64,000 nt of DNA. It comes from Halomonas sp. 7T (lineage in GTDB: Bacteria; Pseudomonadota; Gammaproteobacteria; Pseudomonadales; Halomonadaceae). Location of the stretch: assembly GCF_025643255.1 (NCBI RefSeq), contig NZ_CP087112.1:1798001-1862000 (forward strand). The letters run 5' to 3'. Of this stretch, positions 1 to 8,989 are shown one piece after another. Each line of letters begins with the position of its first letter. Position 1 is the stretch's first letter. The translations under genes and the position numbers were made by a program. The notes under the pieces were generated by a model. It saw only the letters and a list, made by a program, of their open reading frames with translations. It did no database searches and was not told the origin of the DNA.

Positions 1-1
1 C

Positions 2-892
2 ATGATGCTAGCACTGGTGATCATGCCAGCGGTGGTGCTCTTTGGCGAAGGTGGTGGCGGCTTTTCTCAAGCCTCGCAGACGCTGAATGAAGTCGACCCC
101 ACCCTGCTATCCTGGACAGCGGGACTCACCTTCATTGGGTGGCTGTCTGCAGTTACCTGGGGCTTAGGCTATTTCGGACAACCGCACATTATCGTGCGCT
201 TCATGGCGATTCGTACTTTGAAGGATGTCCCCATCGCCCGCAATATTGGCATGAGCTGGATGCTTATCTCCCTGATCGGTGCCGTGTCACTGGGTATCTT
301 TGGCCGCGCCTATGCAATCCGCAACGGTCTTGATGTCCAAGACCCCGAAACGATCTTTATTATTCTGGCAAACCTGCTGTTCCACCCGCTGATTACCGGT
401 TTCCTATACGCGGCGCTGCTGGCGGCGGTTATGAGTACCGTTTCCAGCCAGCTTCTAGTGGCATCCTCATCACTGACGGAAGACTTCTACCGCCTGTTCC
501 TGCACAAGAATGCAACTGAGCAACAGTGTGTCGCCGTTGGCCGTGTTTGTGTCGTTCTGGTGGGTATTGTCGCGGCGATTATTGCCTCTGATGAAAACTC
601 TCAGGTACTGGGGCTGGTCAGTAACGCATGGGCAGGCTTTGGTGCGGCGTTTGGCCCGCTGATTATTCTGTCATTAATGTGGCCGCGTACGAATGGCAAT
701 GGTGCCATCGCGGGCATGGTGGTCGGTGCGGCTACCGTCATGATCTGGATCTCGCTGGGTTGGAACGGTGAGTTCCTGGGTGGCCCTGGCGTATACGAAA
801 TTATTCCTGGCTTCATCGCTTCTTTCATTGCCATCTTGGTAGTGAGCAGCATGACTAATGACGCTGGTGAATATCAGCATATTGATCGCTAG
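2..892 (+). CDS. putP: Sodium/proline symporter PutP (C-terminal part, cut by window edge)
   Basis: Integral inner-membrane transporter of the sodium:solute symporter family that imports proline with Na+. Only the last 296 or so codons are present; the reading frame is open to the left edge, so the true start lies outside the window (E. coli PutP is about 500 residues). What remains is a series of hydrophobic helices with short loops. The FGQPHI segment followed by RFMAIR is typical of PutP-type symporters. It lies directly upstream of putA on the same strand, the usual putP-putA pairing, so proline is the likely substrate. A strong hairpin separates the two genes. Confidence 0.9.
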   Translation: MMLALVIMPAVVLFGEGGGGFSQASQTLNEVDPTLLSWTAGLTFIGWLSAVTWGLGYFGQPHIIVRFMAIRTLKDVPIARNIGMSWMLISLIGAVSLGIFGRAYAIRNGLDVQDPETIFIILANLLFHPLITGFLYAALLAAVMSTVSSQLLVASSSLTEDFYRLFLHKNATEQQCVAVGRVCVVLVGIVAAIIASDENSQVLGLVSNAWAGFGAAFGPLIILSLMWPRTNGNGAIAGMVVGAATVMIWISLGWNGEFLGGPGVYEIIPGFIASFIAILVVSSMTNDAGEYQHIDR

Positions 893-935
893 TAACCCGT
901 CTTGAGGCGCAGAGCGTAAAGCGCATTCAACGTAT

Positions 936-963
936 CGAGAGGGCTCCTGCGGGAGCCCTCTCG
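936..963 (+). terminator. Strong hairpin in the putP-putA gap
   Basis: A perfect 12-bp inverted repeat (CGAGAGGGCTCC and its complement) surrounds a 4-nt loop, 44 nt after the putP stop. No T-run follows. The putA ribosome-binding site AAGGAGA begins only a few bases later. It could be a weak terminator, an mRNA-stabilising 3' end for putP, or a structure that tunes putA expression. Confidence 0.6.
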
Positions 964-984
964 TGTAGCAAGGAGAGACCCCGT

Positions 985-3900
985 ATGAACGAATCCAATC
1001 ATCATCTGCATAGCGACGTGAGCGATCTACGCTCACGCATTCGCCGTAATTACGACGCCAATGAGGCAGATGTGCTGCACGGGCTTATCGAGCAGATCAA
1101 GCTATCGGAGGATGACCGCAAAAAAGTCGCCGCCGTTGGTGCCAACTACGTGGAGCGTGTGCGTAAAGAAAGATCGCCCTCGATGATGGAGGCGTTTCTA
1201 GCAGAATACGGACTCTCAACCACCGAAGGCGTTGGCTTAATGTGTTTGGCAGAAGCGCTGCTGCGCGTGCCTGATGCAGAAACGATCGATGACCTGATTC
1301 ATGACAAGATAGAGCCTTCCGACTGGGGCGCACACCTTGGCAAGTCATCTTCATCAATGGTGAACGCTTCAACCTGGGCACTACTGCTGACCGGCAAGGT
1401 GCTGGACGACGATCCCAAAGGACCGACAAGGGCTCTGCGCAGCTTGGTACGCCGTATGGGCGAACCCGTCGTACGCAAGGCAGTTGGCCAGTCGATGAAG
1501 ATTCTTGGTCGCCAGTTCGTGCTTGGCCAAACCATCGAAGAAGGCATGAAGAATGCCCGTGAACTCGAGAAACAGGGCTACACCTACTCCTACGATATGC
1601 TGGGTGAAGCAGCGCGCACCGATGAAGACGCGGTTCGCTATCATCAGGCATATGCCGAAGCGATCAGCGCGATCGCCGAGCAAGCCAAGGGCGACGTACG
1701 CGGCAGCCCCGGCATTTCGGTGAAGCTCTCGGCGCTTCACCCGCGCTATGAATACACCCACCGCGAAACGGTAATGGCGGAGCTTTTGCCGCGCGCTAAA
1801 GAGCTAGTGCAACAGGCAGCCAAGGCCAATATCGGTTTCAATATAGATGCCGAAGAGCAGGACCGGCTGGATCTGTCCCTCGACGTAATTGAGGCTTTGA
1901 TGGCTGACCCCAGCCTAGACGGCTGGGATGGCTTCGGCGTCGTGGTACAGGCCTACGGGCGCCGCGCCGCGCCAGTGATTGAGGCGCTCTATGAAATGGC
2001 CGAGCGATTCGATCGCAAGATCATGATCCGGCTGGTTAAAGGCGCTTACTGGGATACCGAGATCAAACTCTCCCAGGAAATGGGGGTCAAGACCTTCCCG
2101 GTTTTCACTCGCAAGGTAAACACTGACGTCAGCTACATGGCCTGCGCGCAAATGCTGCTTGATCGGCGCGACCGCATCTACCCACAGTTTGCGACCCACA
2201 ACGCCCATACCTGTGCTGCGGTTGTGGAAATGGCGGGTGACGACAAGGAAAGCTATGAGTTCCAGCGCCTGCACGGCATGGGCGAGTCGCTGCATCACAT
2301 CGTTAAAGAGACAGAGGGCACCCACTGTCGTATTTACGCACCTGTCGGCGCGCACCGCGACTTGCTGGCCTACTTGGTGCGCCGCTTGCTGGAGAACGGC
2401 GCGAACTCCTCGTTCGTCAACCAGGTGGTGGATAGCTCGATTCCACCGAGCGACGTCTCCAAAGATCCCATCGAAGGCTTTAAGCAGCTTGGCAACGATG
2501 TTTCAAGCCCAATGATCCGGCAGCCGGGCGAGCTGTTTGAGCCTGACCGCAAGAACTCCAAGGGTTACCGAATCAACGAACCGGCCTCGATTCTGCCGCT
2601 ACTCAACGCTCGCGAAGCGTTTGCCGACGCTACCTGGACGGCTGGCCCAATGCTGGTAGGCAATCCAGCACCTCAAGGCCAAGCTCGCGACGTTGCCTCT
2701 CCCGCCGATGGTTCCCGAGCCATTGGCAAGGTATATGAGGCAACACCAGAAGAAGTAGCAACCGCCCTGGATGCCGCAGAAGAGGGCTTCCGCGAGTGGT
2801 CAGCGTGCCCTGTGGCTGAGCGCGCTGCAATTCTGCGCCGCACCGCCGATCTCTACGAGGAGCACATCGCTGAACTGACCGTGATCACTACCCGCGAAGC
2901 GGGCAAAATGATGTTCGACGGTATCGCTGAAGTCCGTGAGGCGGTTGATTTTCTGCGTTACTACGCCAACGAAGGCGAGCGCCTGGAAGCAGAAGAGCCC
3001 GGTAGTGCCCGCGGTATTTTCGTTTGTATCAGCCCGTGGAATTTTCCACTGGCGATCACCACAGGACAGATTGCAGCGGCTTTAGTAGCTGGTAACGCAG
3101 TACTTGCCAAGCCTGCTGAGCAGACACCGCTGATCGCCGCTCGTGCGGTGGAACTCATGCGTGAAGCGGGCCTACCGGAAGCAGCACTGCAATTGCTGCC
3201 TGGGGATGGCCCGACAGTCGGTGGCCCGCTAACGAGCGACCCGCGTATCGCTGGCGTCTGCTTCACCGGTTCTACCCCGGTCGCGCAGATCATCCACAAA
3301 GCCCTGGCGGAAAACGCAGGACCCGACGCGATACTCATCGCCGAGACCGGTGGCCTGAATTCCATGATCGTGGACTCCACAGCGCTGACCGAGCAGGCAG
3401 TCCGCGATATCCTGATTTCCTCCTTCCAGTCGGCTGGTCAGCGCTGCTCGGCGCTGCGCATGCTGTATGTGCAGGAAGAGGCGCGCGACCGGTTGCTCAA
3501 TATGCTTTATGGCGCCATGGAAGCGCTTACGATTGGTGACCCCTGGAACACCGATACCGATGTATCACCAGTGATCGACGCCGACGCCCAGGCCGAAATT
3601 AGCGACTACGTAGCCGCCCACGAGAAAGCGGGCAAGGTGCTGAAGAAGCTCTCCGCGCCAACCACCGGCACCTTCGTTACCCCCGCGGTAATCGAAGTTG
3701 GGGGCATCGAAGATCTCGAACGTGAAATCTTCGGCCCGGTGCTGCACGTAGCCACCTTCAAGGCACGGGATATCGACAACGTCGTCGACGATATCAATGG
3801 CAAGGGTTACGGACTCACTTTTGGCCTGCATACCCGCATTGACGACCGCGTACAGCAGATTGTCGAGCGTATTCATGTCGGCAACGTCTACGTCAACCGC

Positions 3901-4650
3901 AACCAGATCGGTGCCATTGTCGGCTCCCAGCCGTTCGGCGGCGAGGGTCTCTCCGGCACCGGCCCTAAGGCTGGCGGCCCGCTTTATGTCGCACGTTTCC
4001 GCCGCACTGCCGACACCGAGCGGGTTGAAGCGCCAGCAGGAGACGCTGTATCACTGGGCGAGCTACAGTCGGCGTTTGATGGGCTAGATGCACGTAACTG
4101 GGCAGCACGTACCAACCGAGTTGAGGTGCTGCGTAGGGCGCTTTCCGGCAAACGCGGCGTAGTTCGCAAAGCGCTTGCCGAAACAGCCGCGTTAGACATG
4201 ACACCGCAAACGCTTCCGGGACCGACGGGAGAAAGCAATCGTCTATCGATGTATCCAAAAGGAACGGTGCTTTGCCTTGGGCCAACGCTGGATATCGCCA
4301 TTGCTCAAGCGGTTCAAGCACTTGGCGCAGGCTGTCCGGCCGTTATGGTAGCGCCAGGCGCCAAACAGGCTGTGAAGCCATTAACCGATGCCGGAGCGCC
4401 AATAGCCGGCCTAGAGGGAAGCGTTTCCGCCAAGACACTAAGTGAGATCAAAGGTATTGCAGCCGTCGCTGCGGCGGGTGACAGCCAATGGACCCGTGAG
4501 CTGCGCATCGGGCTTGCTGAGCGCGACGGTGCTATCGTGGCGCTTGAAACTAAGACCATCTCGCCAGATCGCTATGTGGTGGAGCGCCATCTGTGCATCG
4601 ATACGACCGCAGCGGGCGGCAACGCCAGCTTGCTGGCAACGGCTGAATAG
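985..4650 (+). CDS. putA: Bifunctional proline dehydrogenase / L-glutamate gamma-semialdehyde dehydrogenase PutA
   Basis: Oxidises proline to P5C (FAD-dependent) and then the semialdehyde to glutamate (NAD-dependent). The protein is 1221 aa. The PRODH barrel carries RLVKGAYW at residues 349-356. The P5CDH domain carries SPWNFP at 683-688, general-base Glu787 in AETGG, and catalytic Cys821 in GQRCS. About 200 further residues form the C-terminal ALDH-superfamily-like domain of long PutAs, ending in a Gly/Ala-rich tail. The N-terminus has no ribbon-helix-helix DNA-binding domain, so this is the bifunctional 'type B' form and not the trifunctional autorepressor of E. coli. The start is supported by AAGGAGA 8 nt upstream. 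It probably acts with putP. Confidence 0.97.
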   Translation: MNESNHHLHSDVSDLRSRIRRNYDANEADVLHGLIEQIKLSEDDRKKVAAVGANYVERVRKERSPSMMEAFLAEYGLSTTEGVGLMCLAEALLRVPDAETIDDLIHDKIEPSDWGAHLGKSSSSMVNASTWALLLTGKVLDDDPKGPTRALRSLVRRMGEPVVRKAVGQSMKILGRQFVLGQTIEEGMKNARELEKQGYTYSYDMLGEAARTDEDAVRYHQAYAEAISAIAEQAKGDVRGSPGISVKLSALHPRYEYTHRETVMAELLPRAKELVQQAAKANIGFNIDAEEQDRLDLSLDVIEALMADPSLDGWDGFGVVVQAYGRRAAPVIEALYEMAERFDRKIMIRLVKGAYWDTEIKLSQEMGVKTFPVFTRKVNTDVSYMACAQMLLDRRDRIYPQFATHNAHTCAAVVEMAGDDKESYEFQRLHGMGESLHHIVKETEGTHCRIYAPVGAHRDLLAYLVRRLLENGANSSFVNQVVDSSIPPSDVSKDPIEGFKQLGNDVSSPMIRQPGELFEPDRKNSKGYRINEPASILPLLNAREAFADATWTAGPMLVGNPAPQGQARDVASPADGSRAIGKVYEATPEEVATALDAAEEGFREWSACPVAERAAILRRTADLYEEHIAELTVITTREAGKMMFDGIAEVREAVDFLRYYANEGERLEAEEPGSARGIFVCISPWNFPLAITTGQIAAALVAGNAVLAKPAEQTPLIAARAVELMREAGLPEAALQLLPGDGPTVGGPLTSDPRIAGVCFTGSTPVAQIIHKALAENAGPDAILIAETGGLNSMIVDSTALTEQAVRDILISSFQSAGQRCSALRMLYVQEEARDRLLNMLYGAMEALTIGDPWNTDTDVSPVIDADAQAEISDYVAAHEKAGKVLKKLSAPTTGTFVTPAVIEVGGIEDLEREIFGPVLHVATFKARDIDNVVDDINGKGYGLTFGLHTRIDDRVQQIVERIHVGNVYVNRNQIGAIVGSQPFGGEGLSGTGPKAGGPLYVARFRRTADTERVEAPAGDAVSLGELQSAFDGLDARNWAARTNRVEVLRRALSGKRGVVRKALAETAALDMTPQTLPGPTGESNRLSMYPKGTVLCLGPTLDIAIAQAVQALGAGCPAVMVAPGAKQAVKPLTDAGAPIAGLEGSVSAKTLSEIKGIAAVAAAGDSQWTRELRIGLAERDGAIVALETKTISPDRYVVERHLCIDTTAAGGNASLLATAE

Positions 4651-4756
4651 GCTAGCCAGCTCATCAATCATCCATCCACCGACTGACAATCGATGGCAAT
4701 GGCGTTATGTCGCCAGGAGACGGTCAACGCTACCGTCTCCTGAGCCTTTCTAACGA

Positions 4757-4793
4757 GAGACCTTCCCTATGCCGGGGAAGGTCTCATTTTTTG
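4757..4793 (+). terminator. Rho-independent terminator after putA
   Basis: An 11-bp perfect stem (GAGACCTTCCC with its complement), a short loop, then ATTTTTTG. This is a classical intrinsic terminator about 110 nt after the putA stop. The following 4794-4895 stretch shows no gene or clear signal. Confidence 0.9.
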
Positions 4794-4895
4794 ATATTTC
4801 TTTCCCCCTGCACTCCCCCAGCCTTTCCGCCACTCACTGCATCCAACCTTGCGCACGCTGCCATAGAAGGCTGCCTAACGGCTATTAAAGCCCGC

Positions 4896-4924
4896 TTAGG
4901 AAAAATTTAGATAAATTTTATAAT
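4896..4924 (+). promoter_or_regulatory. Candidate sigma-70 promoter of ompW
   Basis: A perfect TATAAT lies at 4919-4924. TTAGGA at 4896-4901 is a weak -35 match at 17-bp spacing. The local sequence is AT-rich. It would give a leader of roughly 105 nt before the ompW start. Confidence 0.5.
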
Positions 4925-5035
4925 ACTTGTTCGCGCTCTTTGCCCTAGGTCAATAACAGCGCGGCTACGAATCGATAAACTTTTCACCATGATTTGACCC
5001 GTTACTTGATTGACTTGATCGCTAGGAGCAATGAC

Positions 5036-5662
5036 ATGCGCCATCGTACCGTACCTACCCTCATCGCCGCCGGTCTCGCGGCTGCAACACTGGCTGCCAG
5101 CAGCCAAGCCTTCGCCTATGGCGCGGGAGACTTTTTTACCCGCGTGGGTGTGGCGCAGGTAAGTCCTAAGAGTGATAATGGTTCACTGGCTGATGGCGCC
5201 TTCTCAGTCGACGTTCAAGACAAAACTGACTTTGCTTTTACGCTAGGCTACCGGTTTCACGACAAAATTGGCGTCGAGCTTCTTGCTGCCCTACCGTTTA
5301 AGCACGACATTGAGCTGAATGGCGATAACCTAGCCTCAACCAAACACTTACCGCCTACTTTAACAGTGCAGTACTACCCATTAGGTGGTACCGACTCACG
5401 TGTCCAGCCTTATGCAGGTGTAGGTGTTAACTACACGCACTTTTCTGACGAGAGTCTTGCCATTGGTAACCTGGATTTAGATGATTCCTGGGGTGTAGCA
5501 GGCCAGCTTGGTATCGACTTACTTATCGACGACAACTGGGCACTCAACGCAGCCGCCTGGTACATCGATATTGATACGGATGCAAAAATCAATGGTCAGG
5601 CCGCAGGCACTGTCGAAATTGACCCGGTCGTGGTGATGGCAGGTATTAGCTATCGTTTTTAA
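5036..5662 (+). CDS. ompW: OmpW family outer-membrane protein
   Basis: Small eight-stranded beta-barrel outer-membrane protein, 208 aa with this start. The N-terminus is a clear Sec signal peptide: a basic start, an Ala/Leu-rich core, and cleavage after a SQAFA motif at about residue 27. The mature part has alternating amphipathic strands such as GVELLAALPF and VQPYAGVGVNY, and the protein ends in aromatic Phe as expected for BAM recognition. The reading frame is open to an upstream ATG at 4994, but ATG 5036 was chosen because AGGAG at 5024-5028 fits it and the signal peptide begins there. The family is thought to form a narrow hydrophobic channel for small nonpolar compounds and is often stress-regulated. 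Confidence 0.92.
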   Translation: MRHRTVPTLIAAGLAAATLAASSQAFAYGAGDFFTRVGVAQVSPKSDNGSLADGAFSVDVQDKTDFAFTLGYRFHDKIGVELLAALPFKHDIELNGDNLASTKHLPPTLTVQYYPLGGTDSRVQPYAGVGVNYTHFSDESLAIGNLDLDDSWGVAGQLGIDLLIDDNWALNAAAWYIDIDTDAKINGQAAGTVEIDPVVVMAGISYRF

Positions 5663-5727
5663 ATGAGCATCTACCGCTAGTGCTTTGTACGCTAGCGGTA
5701 ACTTCATTGACATCTAATCAGTGTCAC

Positions 5728-5764
5728 AATGCCCAGCTCTCGCTAATGCGAACTGGGCATTTTG
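5728..5764 (+). terminator. Terminator between convergent ompW and yqcC
   Basis: Inverted repeat AATGCCCAG/CTGGGCATT with a 16-nt loop, running into TTTT on the plus strand. A second, weaker dyad (TACCGCTAG/CTAGCGGTA at 5672-5700) lies just after the ompW stop. Placement between convergent genes fits termination of ompW and possibly of yqcC. Confidence 0.75.
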
Positions 5765-5791
5765 CATTGCGTTCAAAAAACGAGCAGAGCG

Positions 5792-6124
5792 TTAATTTTC
5801 GGTGACTAGACGATCAACCTTCTCAACCGCCTGCACGACCAGTATCTGATCGCTGGCGCGCACCTTTTCTTGGATTAAATACGCAGCCATCGCAGGGGCT
5901 ATCTCGCATTTAGCTGGCATGGTGGCTTTAGCTTCAATTAATGCGTTTAGCCGGGCAATAAATACAAAACGAATCCATTGAGGAAGCGACATCGTATCGA
6001 TACAAAACGGCTCCTGACTCGCAAACGCATCTGCTGTCGGGGTAGGCATACGCCATAAGTTAGCGGCCTTCATGGCGGCTTCAAGCTCCAGAAGCGCAGT
6101 TTGCAGCTGTTGATGAACGCTCAT
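5792..6124 (-). CDS. yqcC: YqcC family protein
   Basis: Small cytoplasmic protein, 110 aa from ATG 6124. It matches the YqcC family (DUF446) in its overall pattern: an N-terminal helix with LW near the start, then a Q-P-F-x-x-DTM segment (residues about 40-47), LPQWIRFVFIARL, and a closing helix with a KVD motif. In E. coli yqcC lies beside the tRNA pseudouridine synthase gene truC, but that gene is not here. The function is unknown. The frame extends six codons upstream, but an AAGG motif is correctly placed only for the internal ATG. Confidence 0.85.
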   Translation of the reverse strand: MSVHQQLQTALLELEAAMKAANLWRMPTPTADAFASQEPFCIDTMSLPQWIRFVFIARLNALIEAKATMPAKCEIAPAMAAYLIQEKVRASDQILVVQAVEKVDRLVTEN

Positions 6125-6181
6125 AAATACCTTAGCAATCATTGGGAATATGGAACACTGTGACGATTATTATCCCAACTC

Positions 6182-6262
6182 TGTGGGTAACTTGCCACTC
6201 GATGAGCGGCAAAAAGCGCTTATTCACAGATTCACAGAAAACCTGCAAGAGGCTGTGGATAA
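6182..6262. promoter_or_regulatory. Cluster of DnaA-box-like sites
   Basis: TGTGGGTAA at 6182-6190 (one mismatch), TTATTCACA at 6220-6228 (fits TTATNCACA) and TGTGGATAA at 6254-6262 (perfect consensus, reverse orientation) lie within 81 bp. The flanking bases also fit (CTGTGG..., ...CACAG). They sit in the 278-bp gap between yqcC and the DUF3549 gene, which has no convincing coding sequence. The sites could titrate DnaA, regulate a flanking gene, or be a relic. No AT-rich unwinding element or dnaA/gidA neighbour is present, so this is not an evident oriC. Confidence 0.45.
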
Positions 6263-6420
6263 ACTATGGAAAGGTGTCGCAGCCGCTACTCTCATGGGGC
6301 TTGCGCAAAGTTGCTCAAACTTTAACCAATTAATGGAAATTACAGTGATTTATCAGCTCTGATGGCTGACAGTGCCAGAACAGCAAGGTAGAGTGCAGGC
6401 TTGAAACGCGGAAGGATGTT

Positions 6421-7467
6421 ATGCAACCAATTCAGACCCTTGATGATTTCTTTACCCGTAGCGGCGCCGACATTTCGCTATTCCACATGGGGCGGCGTGT
6501 CACCGCCTGCTCTCGAGAGACACTCCGTGCTTTTGAAGGCAGTGAGCAGGCTTGGCCAGAGCCCTGGAAGCATCAAGCGCGTCTAGGTATTGTATTTCGC
6601 CTGGGCGATATGCCAGAACCTGCCATTTGGTTTTTAGCGCTACCAATAGACGAGCAAGGCATGCTTTCGCCAGCGCAGCGAGACGCTTTCATAAACCGCT
6701 TGCTGGAAACGCTAGGCCGCAACGTAGCTAATGTAGGCTCTGGGGCACTTGAGCAAAAACAAACGGCAGACGTGGATCATTTAATGAAGGATAATCCCCT
6801 CGCCTTCACGCCCGAGATAACGTTTCAGGCGATGCTACATGCTCAGGCAACACTCACATTAGAGGCACCTGCTAGCCAACATCTAGAGCCTGTTGAAGCC
6901 TACTTGAGCGGACAGCAAAATATTGATTGGCAGGCACTCGGCTTACAAGGCTTTGCGGATTATACCGCGCGCCTTGATAACGACACGGCCAACACGCTGG
7001 CACAGCGTATCTCTCACTTTCCCGTCAGCGTCCTCCAAACGCTATGCCACTGCCTAGAGCATCGGCCACTGAGCGAATCGCTGGTCAATGCGTTGTGTGA
7101 GCGCGGAGAGCAGGCAGCAAGCGAGGGTGATTTAGAAACGTTGTGCGCTTGTGTCCGCGCCATAGGCAGCACTGCCAGTATAAGCGCCGGCGCTTGGTAC
7201 ACCAGCCTGCTGAATGACCGTGCAGCTTGTGGGCCTGATTTATTCGCCGCGATAGCAGGACGTGGCTGGCTATTACTGGAAGATGCTGAGCGACTGCCGC
7301 TTTTTTTACAACGCCTTGCAGAAGATAGTCGTGCTAATTTTTCTGCCGTCGTAAAAGACATCGCTTTAATACCCCGTCTACGCTTACCCGTCATGATGGC
7401 ACTACGTGACGCATCAACGGGATCAGCCGTTCAACAGCGTTTAAATGCCATGCTGCCCCGCACGTGA
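6421..7467 (+). CDS. DUF3549 family protein
   Basis: Protein of 348 aa that resembles DUF3549 proteins of pseudomonads and halomonads. It opens with the family's pattern of I-x-TL-x-DFF, then SLFHMGRRV, and ends in an alpha-helical, HEAT-like region. There is no signal peptide or membrane segment, so it is probably cytoplasmic. The central part contains EPAIWFLALPIDEQG, a short beta-rich module. GGAAGGA precedes the ATG. It is followed 43 nt later by rimB and rimK on the same strand and may share their transcript. No biochemical role is known for the family. Confidence 0.8.
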   Translation: MQPIQTLDDFFTRSGADISLFHMGRRVTACSRETLRAFEGSEQAWPEPWKHQARLGIVFRLGDMPEPAIWFLALPIDEQGMLSPAQRDAFINRLLETLGRNVANVGSGALEQKQTADVDHLMKDNPLAFTPEITFQAMLHAQATLTLEAPASQHLEPVEAYLSGQQNIDWQALGLQGFADYTARLDNDTANTLAQRISHFPVSVLQTLCHCLEHRPLSESLVNALCERGEQAASEGDLETLCACVRAIGSTASISAGAWYTSLLNDRAACGPDLFAAIAGRGWLLLEDAERLPLFLQRLAEDSRANFSAVVKDIALIPRLRLPVMMALRDASTGSAVQQRLNAMLPRT

Positions 7468-7510
7468 CGATGGGGAGCGTTTTGATGGATTCCCATGCAA
7501 GGAGTGAGCT

Positions 7511-7951
7511 GTGAAGGAATTACCCTATCAGGCCAAAGCAGTCATCGGCCGTCGTGAGATGGTGACATTACCTGAACTAGGACTTCACCTCTGCTGTAAG
7601 GCAGACACCGGCGCACGCACATCTGCGCTGCATGCCGAAGAGATTGAAACGGATGAGGATGCCGAAGGTCAGCTATGGGTCAGCTTTATTACCCACAGCG
7701 GAGGTCCGGAAACACCCGCTCACCGTTACCGCCTGCACCTGCATGACCGGCGCCGGGTAACCAGCTCGAATGGTCACAGCGAGTGGCGCTACGTCATACG
7801 CACCCCTATGCAGCTGGGAAAACTAACTTTTCCAGTTGAACTTACCCTGACTGACCGTAGCAATATGCGTCACGCCATGCTGTTAGGTAGGCGCGCGATG
7901 CGTCGCCTATTAGTGGCACCCGGCGCTGCATTTTTGCACGGTGAACCCTAA
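7511..7951 (+). CDS. rimB: RimB-like retropepsin-fold protease (ATP-dependent zinc protease family)
   Basis: 146-aa protein of the DUF785 / 'ATP-dependent zinc protease' family, which has a single-domain aspartic-protease (retropepsin) fold. The active-site motif D32-T-G-A-R-T-S is intact, followed by ALHA and, later, LLGRRAMRR. In Pseudomonas the small protease RimB is encoded with RimK and modulates its glutamate-adding activity on ribosomal protein S6. The same gene pair here, 41 nt apart, supports that role. It starts at GTG with AAGGAG upstream. The biochemical activity is inferred from family and context. Confidence 0.85.
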   Translation: MKELPYQAKAVIGRREMVTLPELGLHLCCKADTGARTSALHAEEIETDEDAEGQLWVSFITHSGGPETPAHRYRLHLHDRRRVTSSNGHSEWRYVIRTPMQLGKLTFPVELTLTDRSNMRHAMLLGRRAMRRLLVAPGAAFLHGEP

Positions 7952-7992
7952 TTTAATGATTAAACGCCTATTCTTTTCGCCCGGAGCCCTGC

Positions 7993-8901
7993 ATGCATAT
8001 TGCCCTGCTTTCACGTAACCGCAACTTATACTCTACTCGTCGGTTAGTTGAAGCCGCCGAGCAGCGGGGTCACACCGCACGCGTTGTTGATACGCTGCGT
8101 TGTTATATGAGCATTGCCTCGCACCACCCCTCTATCCACTATAAAGGTGCAGAGATAGAGCCATTTGATGCGGTGATTCCCCGTATCGGCGCATCCGTCA
8201 CGTTTTATGGCTGTGCGGTACTACGTCAGTTTGAAATGATGGGTACTTACGTTATTAATGATTCGGTCGCTATTACCCGCTCACGGGATAAGTTGCGCTC
8301 GCTTCAACTGCTGTCTCGTAAAGGTCTGGGTTTACCGATTACTGGTTTTGCGCACTCGCCGGACGACATTCCCGATCTCATCACCATGGTGAAAGGCGCA
8401 CCGCTTGTCATCAAACTCCTCGAAGGTACGCAAGGGATTGGTGTGGTCTTGGCTGAAACGAACCAAGCTGCTGAATCGGTCGTTCAAGCCTTTATGGGCA
8501 TGAAAGCCAACATCATGGTTCAGGAATATATCAAGGAAGCGCGCGGCGCCGATATCCGTTGCTTTGTGATTGGCGATAAGGTGGTGGCTTCCATGAAGCG
8601 CCAGGCGGCTGACGGCGAGTTCCGCTCTAACCTGCACCGTGGCGGCACTGCGAGTGTGATTCGTATTACGCCTGAAGAGCGCTCAACCGCTATTCGTGCG
8701 GCTAAAGCAATGGGATTACGTGTCGCAGGGGTTGATCTATTGCGCTCTAATCACGGACCAGTAATTATGGAGGTCAACTCATCGCCCGGTTTACAGGGTA
8801 TTGAGAGCGCTACCGGCAAAGATATTGCGGGCATGATCATCGAGCATATTGAAAAAAACGCTACGCCCGTGCGTAAAGCACCGCCCAAGCCTAAAGGCTA
8901 A
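7993..8901 (+). CDS. rimK: Ribosomal protein S6 modification ligase RimK
   Basis: ATP-grasp ligase, 302 aa, the usual RimK length. It adds glutamate residues to the C-terminus of ribosomal protein S6 and can make short poly-glutamate. Visible features are the N-terminal pre-ATP-grasp domain starting MHIALLSRN, the SRDKLRSLQ loop, the ATP-grasp lysine region [17 protein letters not shown], and the metal-binding end [15 protein letters not shown]. The tail is lysine- and proline-rich. It directly follows rimB. Confidence 0.95.
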   Translation: MHIALLSRNRNLYSTRRLVEAAEQRGHTARVVDTLRCYMSIASHHPSIHYKGAEIEPFDAVIPRIGASVTFYGCAVLRQFEMMGTYVINDSVAITRSRDKLRSLQLLSRKGLGLPITGFAHSPDDIPDLITMVKGAPLVIKLLEGTQGIGVVLAETNQAAESVVQAFMGMKANIMVQEYIKEARGADIRCFVIGDKVVASMKRQAADGEFRSNLHRGGTASVIRITPEERSTAIRAAKAMGLRVAGVDLLRSNHGPVIMEVNSSPGLQGIESATGKDIAGMIIEHIEKNATPVRKAPPKPKG

Positions 8902-8928
8902 GGGGAAAAAGCAAAAATAATCGTCTTT

Positions 8929-8957
8929 GGGGGTGGCAAATCAGACCGCCCACCCCC
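8929..8957 (+). terminator. GC-rich hairpin after rimK
   Basis: GGGGGTGG at 8929-8936 pairs with CCACCCCC at 8950-8957 around a 13-nt loop, about 28 nt after rimK and 33 nt before the next start. No T-run follows. It may reduce read-through or protect the rimK mRNA end. Confidence 0.45.
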
Positions 8958-8989
8958 ACAATCTGCGTCACCGAAGGAGGTAGACGCTC

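Noticed and set aside
985..4650. Long antisense reading frames within putA and other GC-rich genes
   Set aside because: These are typical shadow frames of high-GC codon usage; they overlap well-recognised genes entirely.
4940..4953. FNR-like site TTGCC-N4-GTCAA before ompW
   Set aside because: Only TTG and CAA of the half-sites match; too weak, and it lies downstream of the likely promoter.
6150..6362. 70-aa open reading frame in the yqcC-DUF3549 gap
   Set aside because: It has only a weak ribosome-binding site and its bases are shared with the DnaA-box-like cluster. It looks somewhat protein-like, so it is not excluded, but I cannot support it as a gene.
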